Shown: positions 1 to 9,610 of the stretch, in pieces
Layout: each line of letters starts with the position of its first letter
Position numbering within the stretch: the stretch's first letter is position 1
Origin: Alentia gelatinosa
Taxonomy: Eukaryota; Annelida; Polychaeta; Phyllodocida; Polynoidae
Direction of reading: 5' to 3'
Length of the DNA: 64,000 nt
Assembly: GCA_950022655.1 (NCBI GenBank)
Contig: OX465587.1
Span: forward strand, 25,919,716 to 25,983,715
Made by a program: the position numbers and the translations under genes
The notes under the pieces: model-generated
Databases searched by the model: none
What the model saw: the letters and a program-made list of their open reading frames with translations, nothing else
What the model was told of the DNA's origin: nothing

Positions 1-407
1 CATCAGAGGTGTAATTCTTACAATATGGTCACATACTAACCGAATGAGGGGTACATTTATGTTAAAGTTTTGGGTGGGTATGGTAATTGTCAAGTAAACT
101 TCCATCCACTCGTTTCGAATAATATGATTATATAGAACGACCTTACCATGCTTTACGAGCTACAAAACAGATGGGAATGTAGGTCCGTACGGAATGAAGC
201 ATTTTAATAGCCGAGTTTCATGCAAACCGTAAACGGTGCATATATGTACAATCAAATACAGTTTCCAAATACATCGATTTCTACATCGTTTTGATATATG
301 TACAATGTACACGTCATGGGTATGTATTAAACGCTTTTATATAAAGAGATTTATATTCGTTGACGTACGTCCAACTTAGGATATTGTATTTCTCTGTTCA
401 TCCCTAG

Positions 408-848
408 GTGGTTTACGAACCAGAGAAGTCTACCCCAGACATTCTAGACATTCAGATGGTGGCCATTGAGAACACGTGGTCAAACCAGCGCCGCAAGCGG
501 CGACAGAAGATACGTGAGGACGAAACGCTGCCTCCCAAACAGCCACGCGAAGCAGACGATGCGCACGCATCTGGAGCGGGAAATGACGACACAATGTCGT
601 CTGCGTGTAAAGAAGGCGAACGCGCTCCTAATTCTGGCGACAAGTCTGGGCAGTGTGACGAGACGAAGCAGGCAGACATAGACAGGCTTAATGTGTCTCT
701 GGAAGACGTGGAAGAATATATCCTGAAGTGTCAAGTGGTCGTGAAGAAAGTAGTTCCCGACGTTTTGATAGAGATGACATGGTTAGACGGCGAGAACGTG
801 GAGCTCATGCATCAAGTTCTGCAGTATTTCAGAAATAGATTGAAATAA
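408..848 (+). CDS. METTL16: Terminal coding exon, METTL16-like RNA N6-methyltransferase (C-terminal part)
   Basis: The exon follows a pyrimidine-rich acceptor (tctctgttcatccctag, AG at 406-407) and runs 146 codons to TAA at 846-848; the first codon is GTG inside an exon, so the true start lies left of the window. What is seen: a basic stretch (NQRRKRRQKIRED, about residues 27-39), an acidic, Gly/Ser-rich low-complexity middle, and a folded-looking end from about residue 100 with the pattern KCQVVVKK, EMTWLDGEN, then Q-YFRN. That pattern matches what I recall of the second vertebrate-conserved region (VCR) ending METTL16, which binds U6 snRNA and MAT2A hairpins; the family methylates adenosine in those RNAs in the nucleus. 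The catalytic Rossmann domain would be in upstream exons. An AATAAA overlaps the stop codon (844-849). The assignment rests on remembered motif similarity, without a search. Confidence 0.62.
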   Translation: MVYEPEKSTPDILDIQMVAIENTWSNQRRKRRQKIREDETLPPKQPREADDAHASGAGNDDTMSSACKEGERAPNSGDKSGQCDETKQADIDRLNVSLEDVEEYILKCQVVVKKVVPDVLIEMTWLDGENVELMHQVLQYFRNRLK

Positions 849-1250
849 AAATACCAATCAAATTTACAGAGACATTGAAAAAATGGCCAGTTCTGATGTT
901 ACTTGGATAACACCAATAGATTCGTGACTTCTTTTGATTTATGGAAATGCCACTCGTGTTCACTATGTGGCCTTAGTAAATATATGGAGAATAGTAATTC
1001 CCGGAAATATATTTTCACCAGAAAAACTGAATTTATTAACAATTACTACACTGATACATGTGTACTGAAGGTCTTGTTAAATGTGTTCTTTATGAGTTTC
1101 TCAGTTTTTACATGAGATGTGTATTATTTCCTTACGCTTATGACATAAACTCTCATTCTATCATAAATTCTTTTTCATAAAAAGAATGTCGTTATTTCTG
1201 CCACTATATGATGAATTATTATCCAAACCCATATAAAGCCATGGGTTTTG
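849..1250. other. 3' flank of the METTL16-like gene
   Basis: AT-rich sequence after the stop codon, probably 3' untranslated region grading into intergenic DNA. No convincing polyadenylation signal apart from the AATAAA that overlaps the stop codon, and no coding signal. Confidence 0.4.
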
Positions 1251-1350
1251 CCTAACCCGGAGCACATAGACTAAGCCTAACCCGGAGCACATAGATTAAG
1301 CCTAACCCGGAGCACATAGATTAAGCCTAACCCGGAGCTAATAGATTAAG
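1251..1350. repeat. 25-bp tandem repeat, four copies
   Basis: Four head-to-tail copies of a 25-bp unit beginning CCTAACCCGGAGCACATAGA and ending in YTAAG. Copies start at 1251, 1276, 1301 and 1326. They differ at only a few positions (C/T at base 21 of the first; CAC to CTA in the last), so the array is young or homogenised. No gene is involved. Confidence 0.95.
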
Positions 1351-1632
1351 CATTGCTCTGCTCCTAGCCTAGATTGTATGGGTTTATGCCTATTTCCCAA
1401 ACAGCTTATATTTTTTGCAGCCTGTATTACTGTGAAGAAAGACTACATTGAGATATCCAAAGTGTGGTTATAAGTTATAGAAACTGTACAAGACCGGAAT
1501 GATGCTCTTATATTCGGTACAATAGTACCTTGGGAGTCACATTGTCAGAGAATGAGCGCCGCTTGTCTTTTTTTTGATTGATGGATCCTTTTGGATGTAC
1601 TGGTATAGACTAGGAGCATACGTTATTTCCAT

Positions 1633-2082
1633 TCATAATGGAAGAGCGCGGTATACCAAAATATCATAGAATAAAAGTAAGAGAATATCAATACTTTGGT
1701 ATATTTCTTTTGATATGTTTGTCATTTTCTGGCTAACGTTTTTAATTTTGACTTGTGCCTGGTCTAGCATACCACAGATCACATTCACCTTGTCGTGGTT
1801 GTGACTGAATTTGTCATTTAGGGTCTTGGTCAACTGCCCTACTTCTCTGGCTAATAGGTCAGCTATGCCACTCAGTTTGCTCTTTGATAGCCCCTTAGCG
1901 TTTGATGCACTCAAGTTTGTTTTGCTTGAAGGTATTTCATTTGGAGTACTAGTGCCCTTGGTAATCCTCTTACTAACATATTTGTCATCTGTTTTCCTTC
2001 TACTTCTAAGAGTTCTTTTGACATCTTCAGATGGGGTATCATCTGGAACATTCATATATTTGGCACAATTATCATAGTCCAT
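1633..2082 (-). CDS. Unassigned 149-residue reading frame with probable coiled coil
   Basis: I do not recognise this protein. It opens with ATG at 2082 (MDYDNCAKYMNVPDD), continues through a Lys/Arg/Ser/Thr-rich, probably disordered stretch with KRTLRSRRK (about residues 22-30), then a helix-prone segment of about residues 70-130 (LARE, LTKTLNDKF, MLDQAQVKIKNVSQKM) whose hydrophobic spacing suggests a coiled coil. The last 20 residues (DILLLLFYDILVY) are hydrophobic and unlike the rest, so the true exon may end earlier at an unseen splice site. About 225 bp upstream lies an E2F-like palindrome (2297-2316), a plausible promoter position. It could be the first exon of a cell-cycle-type gene, or a remnant of a retroelement ORF1. 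The frame is AT-rich like its surroundings, which weakens the case. Confidence 0.38.
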   Translation of the reverse strand: MDYDNCAKYMNVPDDTPSEDVKRTLRSRRKTDDKYVSKRITKGTSTPNEIPSSKTNLSASNAKGLSKSKLSGIADLLAREVGQLTKTLNDKFSHNHDKVNVICGMLDQAQVKIKNVSQKMTNISKEIYQSIDILLLLFYDILVYRALPL

Positions 2083-2296
2083 TGATATCTGATTTCTGTT
2101 GATTTGCTACACCGCCATGAAAGATCTATTTTAAGGAACCAAGTCAGTAGTGAGGCAGGGATACGGGATACAGGGATACTGGGCACCTGATCCTTTTACC
2201 AGGCCTTTATAGTTGGTGCATGGATAGTGAAGTGTTAGATTCTCTGCAGTAAGCTGAAAGACTGTTTGAGCATTCTGTCCTCTAGATGACATATAT

Positions 2297-2316
2297 GAGC
2301 GCGATTTCCCGCGCTC
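2297..2316 (-). promoter_or_regulatory. E2F-like palindrome upstream of the 1633-2082 frame
   Basis: GAGCGCGATTTCCCGCGCTC has 7-bp arms (GAGCGCG/CGCGCTC) and contains TTTCCCGC at 2305-2312, a perfect match to the E2F core TTTSSCGC. It is an isolated CpG-rich motif in AT-rich DNA, 215 bp before the ATG at 2082. Whether it drives that frame is inference. Confidence 0.4.
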
Positions 2317-3017
2317 AAAAACAAATATTCAATCTTCTAACTTATAGATAAGAGGTATTACAGAGATAAACCTAAAAAGTAAAAAATAAAGCATCAGTAT
2401 GGGATAAAAAAAAACGATTAAGAAACCATGAATCTGCATACAAGTGGACAAACGGGCGGAAATTTTGACAAATACAGCACAAACATGGCTATAGTGTGAT
2501 AGATGGGCGTCACTCTGCAGCTGCTAATGTTGCCAAGATTTCCGTTCCACTAGCTAATCTGATAGTGATATAGTCCTGTAATCGATAGGGAAGAGTCTAA
2601 AAGTAGTGTTGCTTTGCAGCGTGTTTAAAACCGTTAGTTTGTGAGTCGTCCAAGGTTATTCTAAAAGACTGCAAAGTATTGATGATTTACATGTTAAAAT
2701 CATGGACTTGGAACATGTAGGTCCGTGTTCAAATTAAGATTGAAATGCCAACTGACCGGGGGAAGGTACAACTTGCCAAGTTTTTTTATGAGGAAACAAT
2801 ACCAGGGGTGAGATAAAGGAGAGTGCAATTGGACGGCCTGTGTGCTGAAGTACAAAAATCAGAATCACTTGTATCGTTCAAACAAGCTTTGAAATAGATG
2901 TGATTGCCAGGAGGTGTATGGATATGATTTGTCCGATGTCTGTCTCTGTTTTTGTTTTGTTTCCCTTCTGTACACGATGTGTAGGATTGCCTCAATTGTA
3001 AGCATCTATCCCTGTAT
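2317..3017. other. Intergenic, no gene seen
   Basis: AT-rich sequence without a coding signal. The stretch near 2780-2830 (accaggggtgagataa) resembles the dispersed repeat at 8.0 and 27.4 kb and may be a short fragment of it. Confidence 0.4.
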
Positions 3018-3356
3018 ATGAGAAATATGTTTGGTCAAAATATTCAAGACACCCAAACATGTAAACGGCTGTTATATCTTGGGACGTTTTATAAATTATC
3101 TGTTGTGCATTTTATTCAAAAGGCTCATATAACAGACGAAGGTGAAAAGGTAATTCTGTTTATATCACAACAACTATCAATGGTTCAACAAAAGAGGCTC
3201 GTGATGGAGAGAGACGGATACGCCATTGTTTATTCCATACTGGAATTGGAACAACTGTTGGGGTCGGAGTTCACTGTATGCACTGACAACAATCCCTCCC
3301 AACTCTCTTTACGTCTGGGAAAACACTCTGGTTCAAAGGCGAGCAATCCTGATTGA
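3018..3356 (+). mobile_element. Degenerate LTR-retrotransposon RNase H fragment (Ty3/gypsy-like)
   Basis: Translation of about 3150-3299 gives VILFISQQLSMVQQKR, MERDGYAIVYSILELEQLL and GSEFTVCTDNNP. This is the conserved signature of the RNase H domain that follows reverse transcriptase in Ty3/gypsy elements (self-made substrate strand, the E of ERD, A-I-V, then the TD-N-P motif). The upstream 30-40 residues do not match the family and the frame stops soon after, so only a fragment is left. No LTRs, integrase or primer-binding site are visible nearby. Non-functional relic. Confidence 0.72.
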
Positions 3357-3508
3357 TCAGTCCACATGTTAGATTAATTATTTTATACCTATGGCCGAAC
3401 GTCTATGAAATATTACCCACTGCTAGGGGTGCAGTATAGATAGTAGTGAATGAACTATGAATCGATGACTTAGTCAGTGAATAAAAATGGCCCCTTCCGC
3501 CTGGTGGT

Positions 3509-3522
3509 GGGGGGGGGGGGGG
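3509..3522 (+). repeat. Poly-G tract (14 G)
   Basis: Uninterrupted guanine run on the + strand preceded by GGTGGTGG; one of six runs of 13 or more G or C in the window. Confidence 0.95.
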
Positions 3523-3658
3523 TTCAATTGAGGAAACATAATTCAGTAACAAGAATTACCTTATCCTCCCCCGAATAGCAACTGGCTAAAAGAATGCTAT
3601 TCCTCATAAACTAACCCTAGGATTTGTTACCCGCCCCAATGAAAACTGAATCGCGGTT

Positions 3659-3680
3659 GGGGGGGGGGGGGGGGGGGGGG
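3659..3680 (+). repeat. Poly-G tract (22 G)
   Basis: The longest guanine homopolymer here, followed at 3681-3705 by a stretch resembling the internal 'CTTTGATTATGAAC' part of the TAGACT MITE family. Confidence 0.95.
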
Positions 3681-4199
3681 TCATAGAACATCCTTGATTA
3701 TGAACCCCACGACGAATATCACAAAATGAAATGCCCCCTCCTCTCAACTGGGCGAATAGCCTGACCACGTGTATGGATCCCCACATTAAGTACATGTATA
3801 CGTATAAGTACAAAGGTTAAACATCTGTAATCAGATGACTAGAACTGGGAAGAAAGATGCGCGGGACAAGTGGTCTACCATATTTCTATTTTTTTAGAGC
3901 AGCTTTATTGTGCATAAAACATGTTACAATCTTAAGAAAAGTGTATCTATGGATATTCAAAACTATGATATCCATAAAAGAATGTCAAGAAGAGCTTAGA
4001 TAATATGGTAAACCCTATGTAACTCTGATACCGGTATGCTGCTTGTTTTTGGGGCTACGTGAGCTTTTGGGTTTACAGTAATAGACAGAGCAGCCTTTTT
4101 GTCAATTATCAAACATTTCAATCGTCATCAAGCATATCACCATATTGTGGTCTACCATATTGTTTTAGATCTCTCCGATAGAAGTCTCTCAGAGGAATA

Positions 4200-4325
4200 A
4201 GTTATATGCAACCCAAGCGGTTGGCCGGTTGCCCCCTGGCTGCCCCACCGCGTCTCCTCGCGAGTAACCGGGGAACCAGCGTAGCCGATTGGGTGAGTAG
4301 AGTGGCGCCATGCGACGAGTACTGA
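4200..4325. repeat. GC-rich dispersed repeat fragment (copy near 4.25 kb)
   Basis: The part around GGGGAACCAGCGTA followed by GTAGAGTG recurs at 12.47-12.52 kb (CTCGGGGAACCAGCGTAC ... GGGTAGAGTG), and a looser copy may lie at 13.2 kb. GC-rich in an AT-rich setting; function unknown. Confidence 0.5.
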
Positions 4326-4551
4326 GTAAACTAATGCGTGTCTTTCTGTATATCAGATCTGGATGTGATGGGGATACAGAAATTGTGTTTTGGAGTAGAG
4401 TGACACGCTAACCAGTACTAATTGTAAAAGTGTAACCACAGACTTGTATAACTTGTATATGAGTCCTTTGTGTAACACAAAGAGACTTGAAAGATGGTGA
4501 TCTTGGTTGCGGCCTTTGTTACCTTTGTTAATGAGCGAAGGCCACACACAC

Positions 4552-4856
4552 ACACATATTCTCTGCCCAAAGGTTAGATTGGTCACATAAACTCACAGTT
4601 TGCTGTTAAAAGACTACCCCTTGACCATTTACGTGCTTTTCACTATCATATCTGAAGAGAAGCAGAGAGCCAGTGTCTTGGAGGCTTATAGACGCGTGCC
4701 CAGTTAACGATGACCAATCAGCAGGGACCGAAATACCTCATTGACCTTCTGTCATAATGGGGATGAAAGGGAGCTGAATAAACCCAAACCTTTTAATTGT
4801 TACTTTCTTTAATTCCACGCTCATTCATCCACGATGAACATACCATTCGCGCCTAG
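4552..4856 (+). repeat. Dispersed repeat family 1, copy A
   Basis: Matches 53.16-53.52 kb in the same orientation. Shared blocks in order: AAAGGTTAGA-TGGTCA, TTTGCTG/CTTGCTG, GAGAGCCAGTG, ATGAC-AATC, GACCGAAAT, then CGCTCATTCATC-ACGATGAACAT and CTAGTT. Divergence is substantial, so these are old copies. No terminal repeats or coding sequence identified. Confidence 0.75.
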
Positions 4857-4859
4857 TTA

Positions 4860-5526
4860 ATGAACCGGGGGTGCAGTTCTTCTAGTACGAGTATTGCATG
4901 TAGTACACTTTTCATACGATAGGGGACGCTGTAACTAGATACCTCCCTTGACAGACATGGCTTTTTAAAAGCACTTTAGATACGGGCTCTTGTTTCATCA
5001 CTAACGTGAGGGACAAACGAGTGTAGTGTTCCCGAGGGGCTACATTTTTAACAAAGAATTGATCAACCTACAGGCACGGTATTACATTGAAATATTCTCG
5101 TCTTCACACCATAGTGGACATCTGATTCGATGCATGGCAAATACAATTTAGAGTGGTGCTTTACATGGGAATGCTTATATTGTTTTATTACTTTAAACAG
5201 TATGGTATATAATATACTTTCAGACACAGACCAGATATCTGCGGCATTGATTTAAAGGCAATGGTAATACATAGAAGATATACTCATCATAGTGAACATT
5301 TGATTGAATCCATGATCAGAGCAGTCTTGGATGATGTCTTTCCGTCTCTTGAATCAACATGGCAAAACTTCTATTGCTTTATTATTCTATATAGGAATGG
5401 TAATAATTTACTTTCAGACAAGCTTCCGTTTTTATGTAAAGTGATATCGGATAATTGTTGGAGGGGGGGGGGGGGGGTAGAGAAGTATGATATAAAACCC
5501 CGCTCCGTTCCGAGCAAGTTCCACCC
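4860..5526. other. Intergenic, no gene seen
   Basis: No coding or RNA signal. It contains a 15-base poly-G tract (5463-5477) just left of MITE copy A. Confidence 0.4.
5463..5477 (+). repeat. Poly-G tract (15 G)
   Basis: Uninterrupted guanine run about 50 bp upstream of the MITE starting at 5527. Confidence 0.95.
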
Positions 5527-5812
5527 TAGACTTGCACAAGTCTTTGATTATGAACATTCATTAAATGATTAATCGCAATCAGAATAAAGTTCATCATAGT
5601 ATGTATCCTTCTCTGACTGGCCCATGAATCAAAGACTTGTCCACTATGAACAGAATCTCCTGTTTATGGCCCGAGCCGCTCGCTGTAACCCTACACCTCC
5701 TCCTACCCATCCCCCCTCCCCATGAAGAAATCCAACACCATTACCGATTGTACCAGTCCCTGTATCCCAGCAAGGGGGGTAACCATAGCATGCAGGGACT
5801 GGAGCCAGTCTA
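5527..5812 (+). mobile_element. TAGACT-family MITE, copy A (286 bp)
   Basis: Starts TAGACTTGCACAAGTC and ends GACTGGAGCCAGTCTA; the two ends are inverted repeats matching 13 of 16 positions. The 9 bp before it and the 9 bp after it are both GTTCCACCC, a perfect target-site duplication. The 5' part continues TTTGATTATGAACATTCA, a block shared with most other copies. No transposase is encoded, so it depended on an enzyme elsewhere. A 9-bp duplication is typical of Mutator-like elements; this superfamily assignment is inference. Confidence 0.85.
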
Positions 5813-6149
5813 GTTCCACCCTTACACAGGGACCCCCTTAACCGGGGTTAGCAATCAGTCGATTGTTAGGCTATATATTAAATAATACCTTTAAGCAGGT
5901 GATACTATGGCATATGACACTGTTATAACCACAGACACCCTACAAACGCTTACCTGACACCTATAGGGGCCTAGGCAGGCCAGTGCTGTCTGATTGTCTC
6001 CAGAGAGACCCCATACGCACACCATAAATAAGAAATCAAGATAATCTGGAGTGTTGTCCCGACACTGTTCCGTCAAATTTGACAAGGTGTCCCTCAAAAG
6101 CGTACCCAAAAGAACTTTGGTGAAGAAGCTTTCTGTACCAAAATAACTT
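5813..6149. other. Intergenic, no gene seen
   Basis: Contains phrases such as TTACACAGGGACCCC and CCCTTAACCGGGGTTA that resemble the sub-terminal repeats of the pogo/Tigger-like element ending at 6287, so that element may extend to here. Confidence 0.35.
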
Positions 6150-6287
6150 CCCTTTACGCAGGGTGTAACCTTACGCCAGGTGACCCCTTAATCGGGTATA
6201 AGATAAACTCTTAATAGAGGTACCAATTTCTATTTTCGTGCAAATTGTCCATTTACACGGGGTGACCCTGTAAGCGGTGTTTTACTG
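6150..6287 (-). mobile_element. Pogo/Tigger-like element terminus, copy A
   Basis: Read on the minus strand it begins CAGTAAAACACCGCTTAC at 6287, next to a TA dinucleotide, then CTCTATTAAGAGTTTAT and GCGTAA motifs. The same order (CAGTAGAACCCCGCC, CTCTATTAGATGTTTAT, GCGTAAGCGGGC) is found at 58.03-58.21 kb. CAGT termini with TA target sites are characteristic of pogo/Tigger elements. The other end was not located. Confidence 0.5.
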
Positions 6288-6289
6288 TA

Positions 6290-8015
6290 GATATCTCCTC
6301 TATAAATAGAGAATTATTATATAAGTTCAGAAGAAGAGAACCAATGAATGATAAAATTTGGACTTTATAAAATATATAATTCCATGTAAATATTCATGAT
6401 TGGCATTCAAAAACCCCACAGTGATAATGGGACTTTATTCTGCAGTACTCTGCAACATTTACAACCTTAGCCTATTCAATTACTCACAACTTATGGTCCT
6501 ATTTCTCTAACAAAGTTCGTAACTTGATTTTTAGTAAAAGCAATACCATAACAGACAGATTTAATATTAAAACTGTTTTGTTAAATTGGTGTGTGTATTC
6601 GTTTCACAGGATCAGTTAACTTACGTTGAATTCTTCCTGGTATCGATAATCAATCAGTTTTTCGTTTGTAATAGCAACAACAACTAATATATTGATTATA
6701 ATGTTCTCTTTTATTCAGAATAAATCACTCATATCTCACTCATCAACATTTGATATAATACAGTTTTATATACACTATGATACAATCAACAAACTTCAAT
6801 CACGTCCAATACCGGCATGGTAACGTTGTCTTTTTGATAACGAAAGCTATTCGACACAAACATCGCCTATACGTGGTATGCTGTGTGACTACAAATAATG
6901 TTAACAACGAAAACAACCACACACAAGAAGCACATACACACTCAAACAAGGCCAAGTTGGAGTATTACTACACGTGTACTCAAATGCAAATCAGGTATGT
7001 CAGAATCTGAATATGATATCTAAATATGGAATCTTGTGGAAATTAGTATTAGGTCCGGAAAAAATATATAATGTCATGTATATAGGAAGATAAAAGGCAC
7101 TTTCACCCGTTACTGACTATGGAAAACAAGAGTGCTATGTATTATTATGGATCGGAAATTTTGATTGGTCCTTTTAACAATTGATTGATTTGGTATACTT
7201 CATTGGGTGTTAAATATAAATAATATGTAATATTTACACAGTTTTCATGAGCTAACTGAAACAGAAACAAAGCTTTGTGTACCATTTAAGCGTGTGCAAA
7301 TTGTTGCTGAGAGCTACCCTAGGTTGAGGTGAGTTACTTATCTGTACAAGATACAGAGAATTCATGGACAAAGAAAATGGTGTTGCAATGGAGCTGGTAG
7401 TTTCCGCTGTAAATACGGTAACACGGATAAACAATGCATTTACACATGGAATTCAAAGAAAATGTTGCCTCTCCACATAAAGGTCAAGCAGTTGTTAGGT
7501 TCGATTTTGTGGCGTTTGAACTTAACGATAAATGATATGAATGTTATCGAAAGGCATAGACTGTTAAAAGGCAGCTTCAACAATACATGAATCTATATCC
7601 CTCTAATCGGGGACAAATATCGAAATAAGGAGACCCTCTATAAAGACTTATGTTCCTGACATTTCAAAAATCAAAACACACCTATTCTATGAAGACTCAT
7701 ACATGATATTTCGAGTCCCATGTCTTTTAGCTTCCTATTATGTCTTTACTGGTTGATTTCAGTCTTGTATCCCTGATACCCTAGGACACTCGAAAGTGTC
7801 CCTAGGCTTCGCAAGAACCTTAATTCTCCTTCATACTTAACCAAGGTAAGTAATCGGATAATTACCTATTCAAACACACCATGCTATTTAAAGTACAATA
7901 AAGCAGAATTGGTGTACGCAACTTATGTCCCCTTCATGATAACATATTTTTCAAAAACACCTTAATGGGCATTTCTTTAGACCAGGGGAGCAACTAAATC
8001 GCTCTCTAACCAATC
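6290..8015. other. Intergenic, no gene seen
   Basis: AT-rich, with short chance reading frames only. The single notable item is the hairpin at 7780-7806. Confidence 0.4.
7780..7806. repeat. Short hairpin
   Basis: CCTAGGACACT and AGTGTCCCTAGG form a stem of about 11 bp with one unpaired base and a CGAA loop. No surrounding gene gives it a role. Confidence 0.6.
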
Positions 8016-8162
8016 CTACAGGATGGCTGTAGCTCAGTACGAGTTCCCACTAGTAACTCCATGGGAATAAATACTAGGGGTGAGATAACGGTAGGAACTA
8101 ATTCAGAGCCGTGTCTGTGGAGTTTCTTGCCCTGGCCGAATCTGACCATGCACAGCCCCTGC
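8016..8162 (+). repeat. Dispersed repeat family 2, copy A
   Basis: Shares CATGGG-A, AATACTAGGG-TGAGAT, GGAAC-AAT-CAGAGCC and CCATGCACAGCCCCT--TCAATAGGA with 27.40-27.54 kb. The left end (GGCTGTAGCTCAGTACGAG) looks like a tRNA A-box, so a tRNA-derived SINE is possible, but no clear B-box or poly-A tail is seen. Confidence 0.65.
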
Positions 8163-8998
8163 TCAATAGGAAGATAATTTTTACTGATATTATAGGAATA
8201 GTGCCATAATTTTCATATCATTTCCTCTCTTAATTCCACACGTGTCAAACATTTCTTATCTATATGCATGATACCACCCATCCTCCCCTCTCATACCATC
8301 ATACTGACCTTTCACAAAGCACACAAAATAGTCATTACGCACGTTTTCAGGTAAAGCAGCTTCATATGAAATCATTTTCCACCTATTAACATAACGCCCC
8401 CAATTAAATAATACTATGAGGGGAAACAGACGCATACACTCTCTGGCCAAACGGTTTAGTTAGCACTTTGGTGCATCAGTCATAATAAGATCACCAAGAA
8501 AATGGGTTCACGCTGTATTGTAACGTCACGCCTGCTGCCTGTACCTAGATCTCAAGTATTTGTGTAGTTTGATATGGCAGTAAATCCCCCGATTCATTTG
8601 CCAATGTTTGGCTATGATATGAGTGGGCAACCAACAGAAAGTATTGATCCAGCAATTTCCTGCTCTCTGTCACTCCTCTGTTTTGGATATAAAAATAATG
8701 TAAGGGTTTGGGTTAAGTTACTGGCTACAGCATATCTTCCCAAAGTGTCCACTGTTATTGTATGACGATATACACATGTGTATAACTTTCTTTTCCAGAA
8801 TCCAAAGGGGCATATTTGCGATACAACTCCATCAACCATCAGTCTCTCCGTAGCGTATAAGCCTCCTCTCGGTACTATCATCTCATGTTGCACAGCATCT
8901 GTTTCACAGCACCGAAATAACTCAGTCAAACTTGTCCATGGCCTGCCAGCCAATAAATCCACTGTCATAACATTCATACTGCTCAAGTCAAGGCGCTT
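8163..8998 (-). other. Probable 3' untranslated region of the TRAF4-like gene
   Basis: Lies directly downstream (minus strand) of the TRAF4-like stop codon. An open stretch of 124 codons exists at 8612-8986 on the minus strand but has no recognisable domain. No clear polyadenylation signal was found. Confidence 0.4.
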
Positions 8999-9610
8999 CT
9001 AAGGTATAATAAACTTCCCCATGTCCACTTTGATCTTAATAAAGATGGTGTCCTCTTTGATATAAGTGCCCTTCTTAAGCGTCTCATGGGAGACAAACCT
9101 GGGATAACCGAAGCCCATGCTCTCCACCTCCTTGGTTGGCTTCTGGAAGTGCTTCCACGTGGGGTTGGGAACGAAGCTCTCGTAGATATGCGCTCTCTTC
9201 TCCGGGTCGAAACACTGGTCGAGCAGCTGGAAGGAGATGGGCAGCCGGAAGGGCCACTCGAGGAGATTATCGTACTCTCCGGGGAGCATGCGGATGTAGA
9301 GGGAGATGTGGGTGTTCTCCCCGGACCCGTTGCCGTTGAGGAACACGCTGGCGCCGAGTCTGTAGCCGTAGCGACTCGTGTAGAACGGGTGACTCTTCAC
9401 CTCCGGGGTGTTGCCCTTGGCGTCGGCCATTAGCGCTTTCACGTTGGGTAACTTCCAGATGAGCGTACCGTCGGTGATTCTCGACATGACCTCCAGGCGG
9501 CTCGTGAGGTCGTCGATCTGCCGCTTCTGTTGTAAGGTGAGGGTACTCAGCATGGAGAGGTGTACCGGCATCGCCTCCTCCAGGTGTTTGTCCAGGCTGA
9601 AGCGCGCCAC
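8999..9610 (-). CDS. TRAF4: TRAF4-like gene, last exon: coiled coil and MATH (TRAF-C) domain
   Basis: Acceptor TTTCTCTGCAG precedes GTGGCGCGC at 9610; 203 codons run to TAG at 8999-9001. Residues 1-45 end the linker and give a short coiled coil (LTLQQKRQIDDLTSRLEVM). DGTLIWKL at about 47 opens the MATH domain, which trimerises and binds receptor tails: YTSRYGYRLGASVFLNGNGS, THISLYIRMLPGEYDNLLEW, SFQLLDQ, the WKHFQKP loop, GFGYPRFVSH, and IKEDTIFIKIKVD. LPG-YDNLLEWPF and the WKHFQKP-type motif resemble TRAF4 more than TRAF2/3/6. TRAF4 is a cytoplasmic/junctional adaptor in TGF-beta, JNK and polarity signalling. The domain is complete with no frameshift. The exon joins in phase 0 to the exon ending at 14454 across a 4.8-kb intron. 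Confidence 0.93.
   Translation of the reverse strand: MARFSLDKHLEEAMPVHLSMLSTLTLQQKRQIDDLTSRLEVMSRITDGTLIWKLPNVKALMADAKGNTPEVKSHPFYTSRYGYRLGASVFLNGNGSGENTHISLYIRMLPGEYDNLLEWPFRLPISFQLLDQCFDPEKRAHIYESFVPNPTWKHFQKPTKEVESMGFGYPRFVSHETLKKGTYIKEDTIFIKIKVDMGKFIIP

Noticed and set aside
1..407. Sequence left of the METTL16-like exon
   Set aside because: AT-rich with no coding signal; taken as the preceding intron, whose donor is outside the window.
1251..1350. Tandem repeat considered as a CRISPR array
   Set aside because: Units are contiguous without variable spacers, and the DNA is eukaryotic.
8612..8986. 124-codon minus-strand frame just after the TRAF4-like stop
   Set aside because: No domain; it sits in the expected 3' untranslated region.
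9086..9433. 115-codon + strand frame
   Set aside because: Antisense shadow of the MATH-domain exon, which is clearly the real coding strand.
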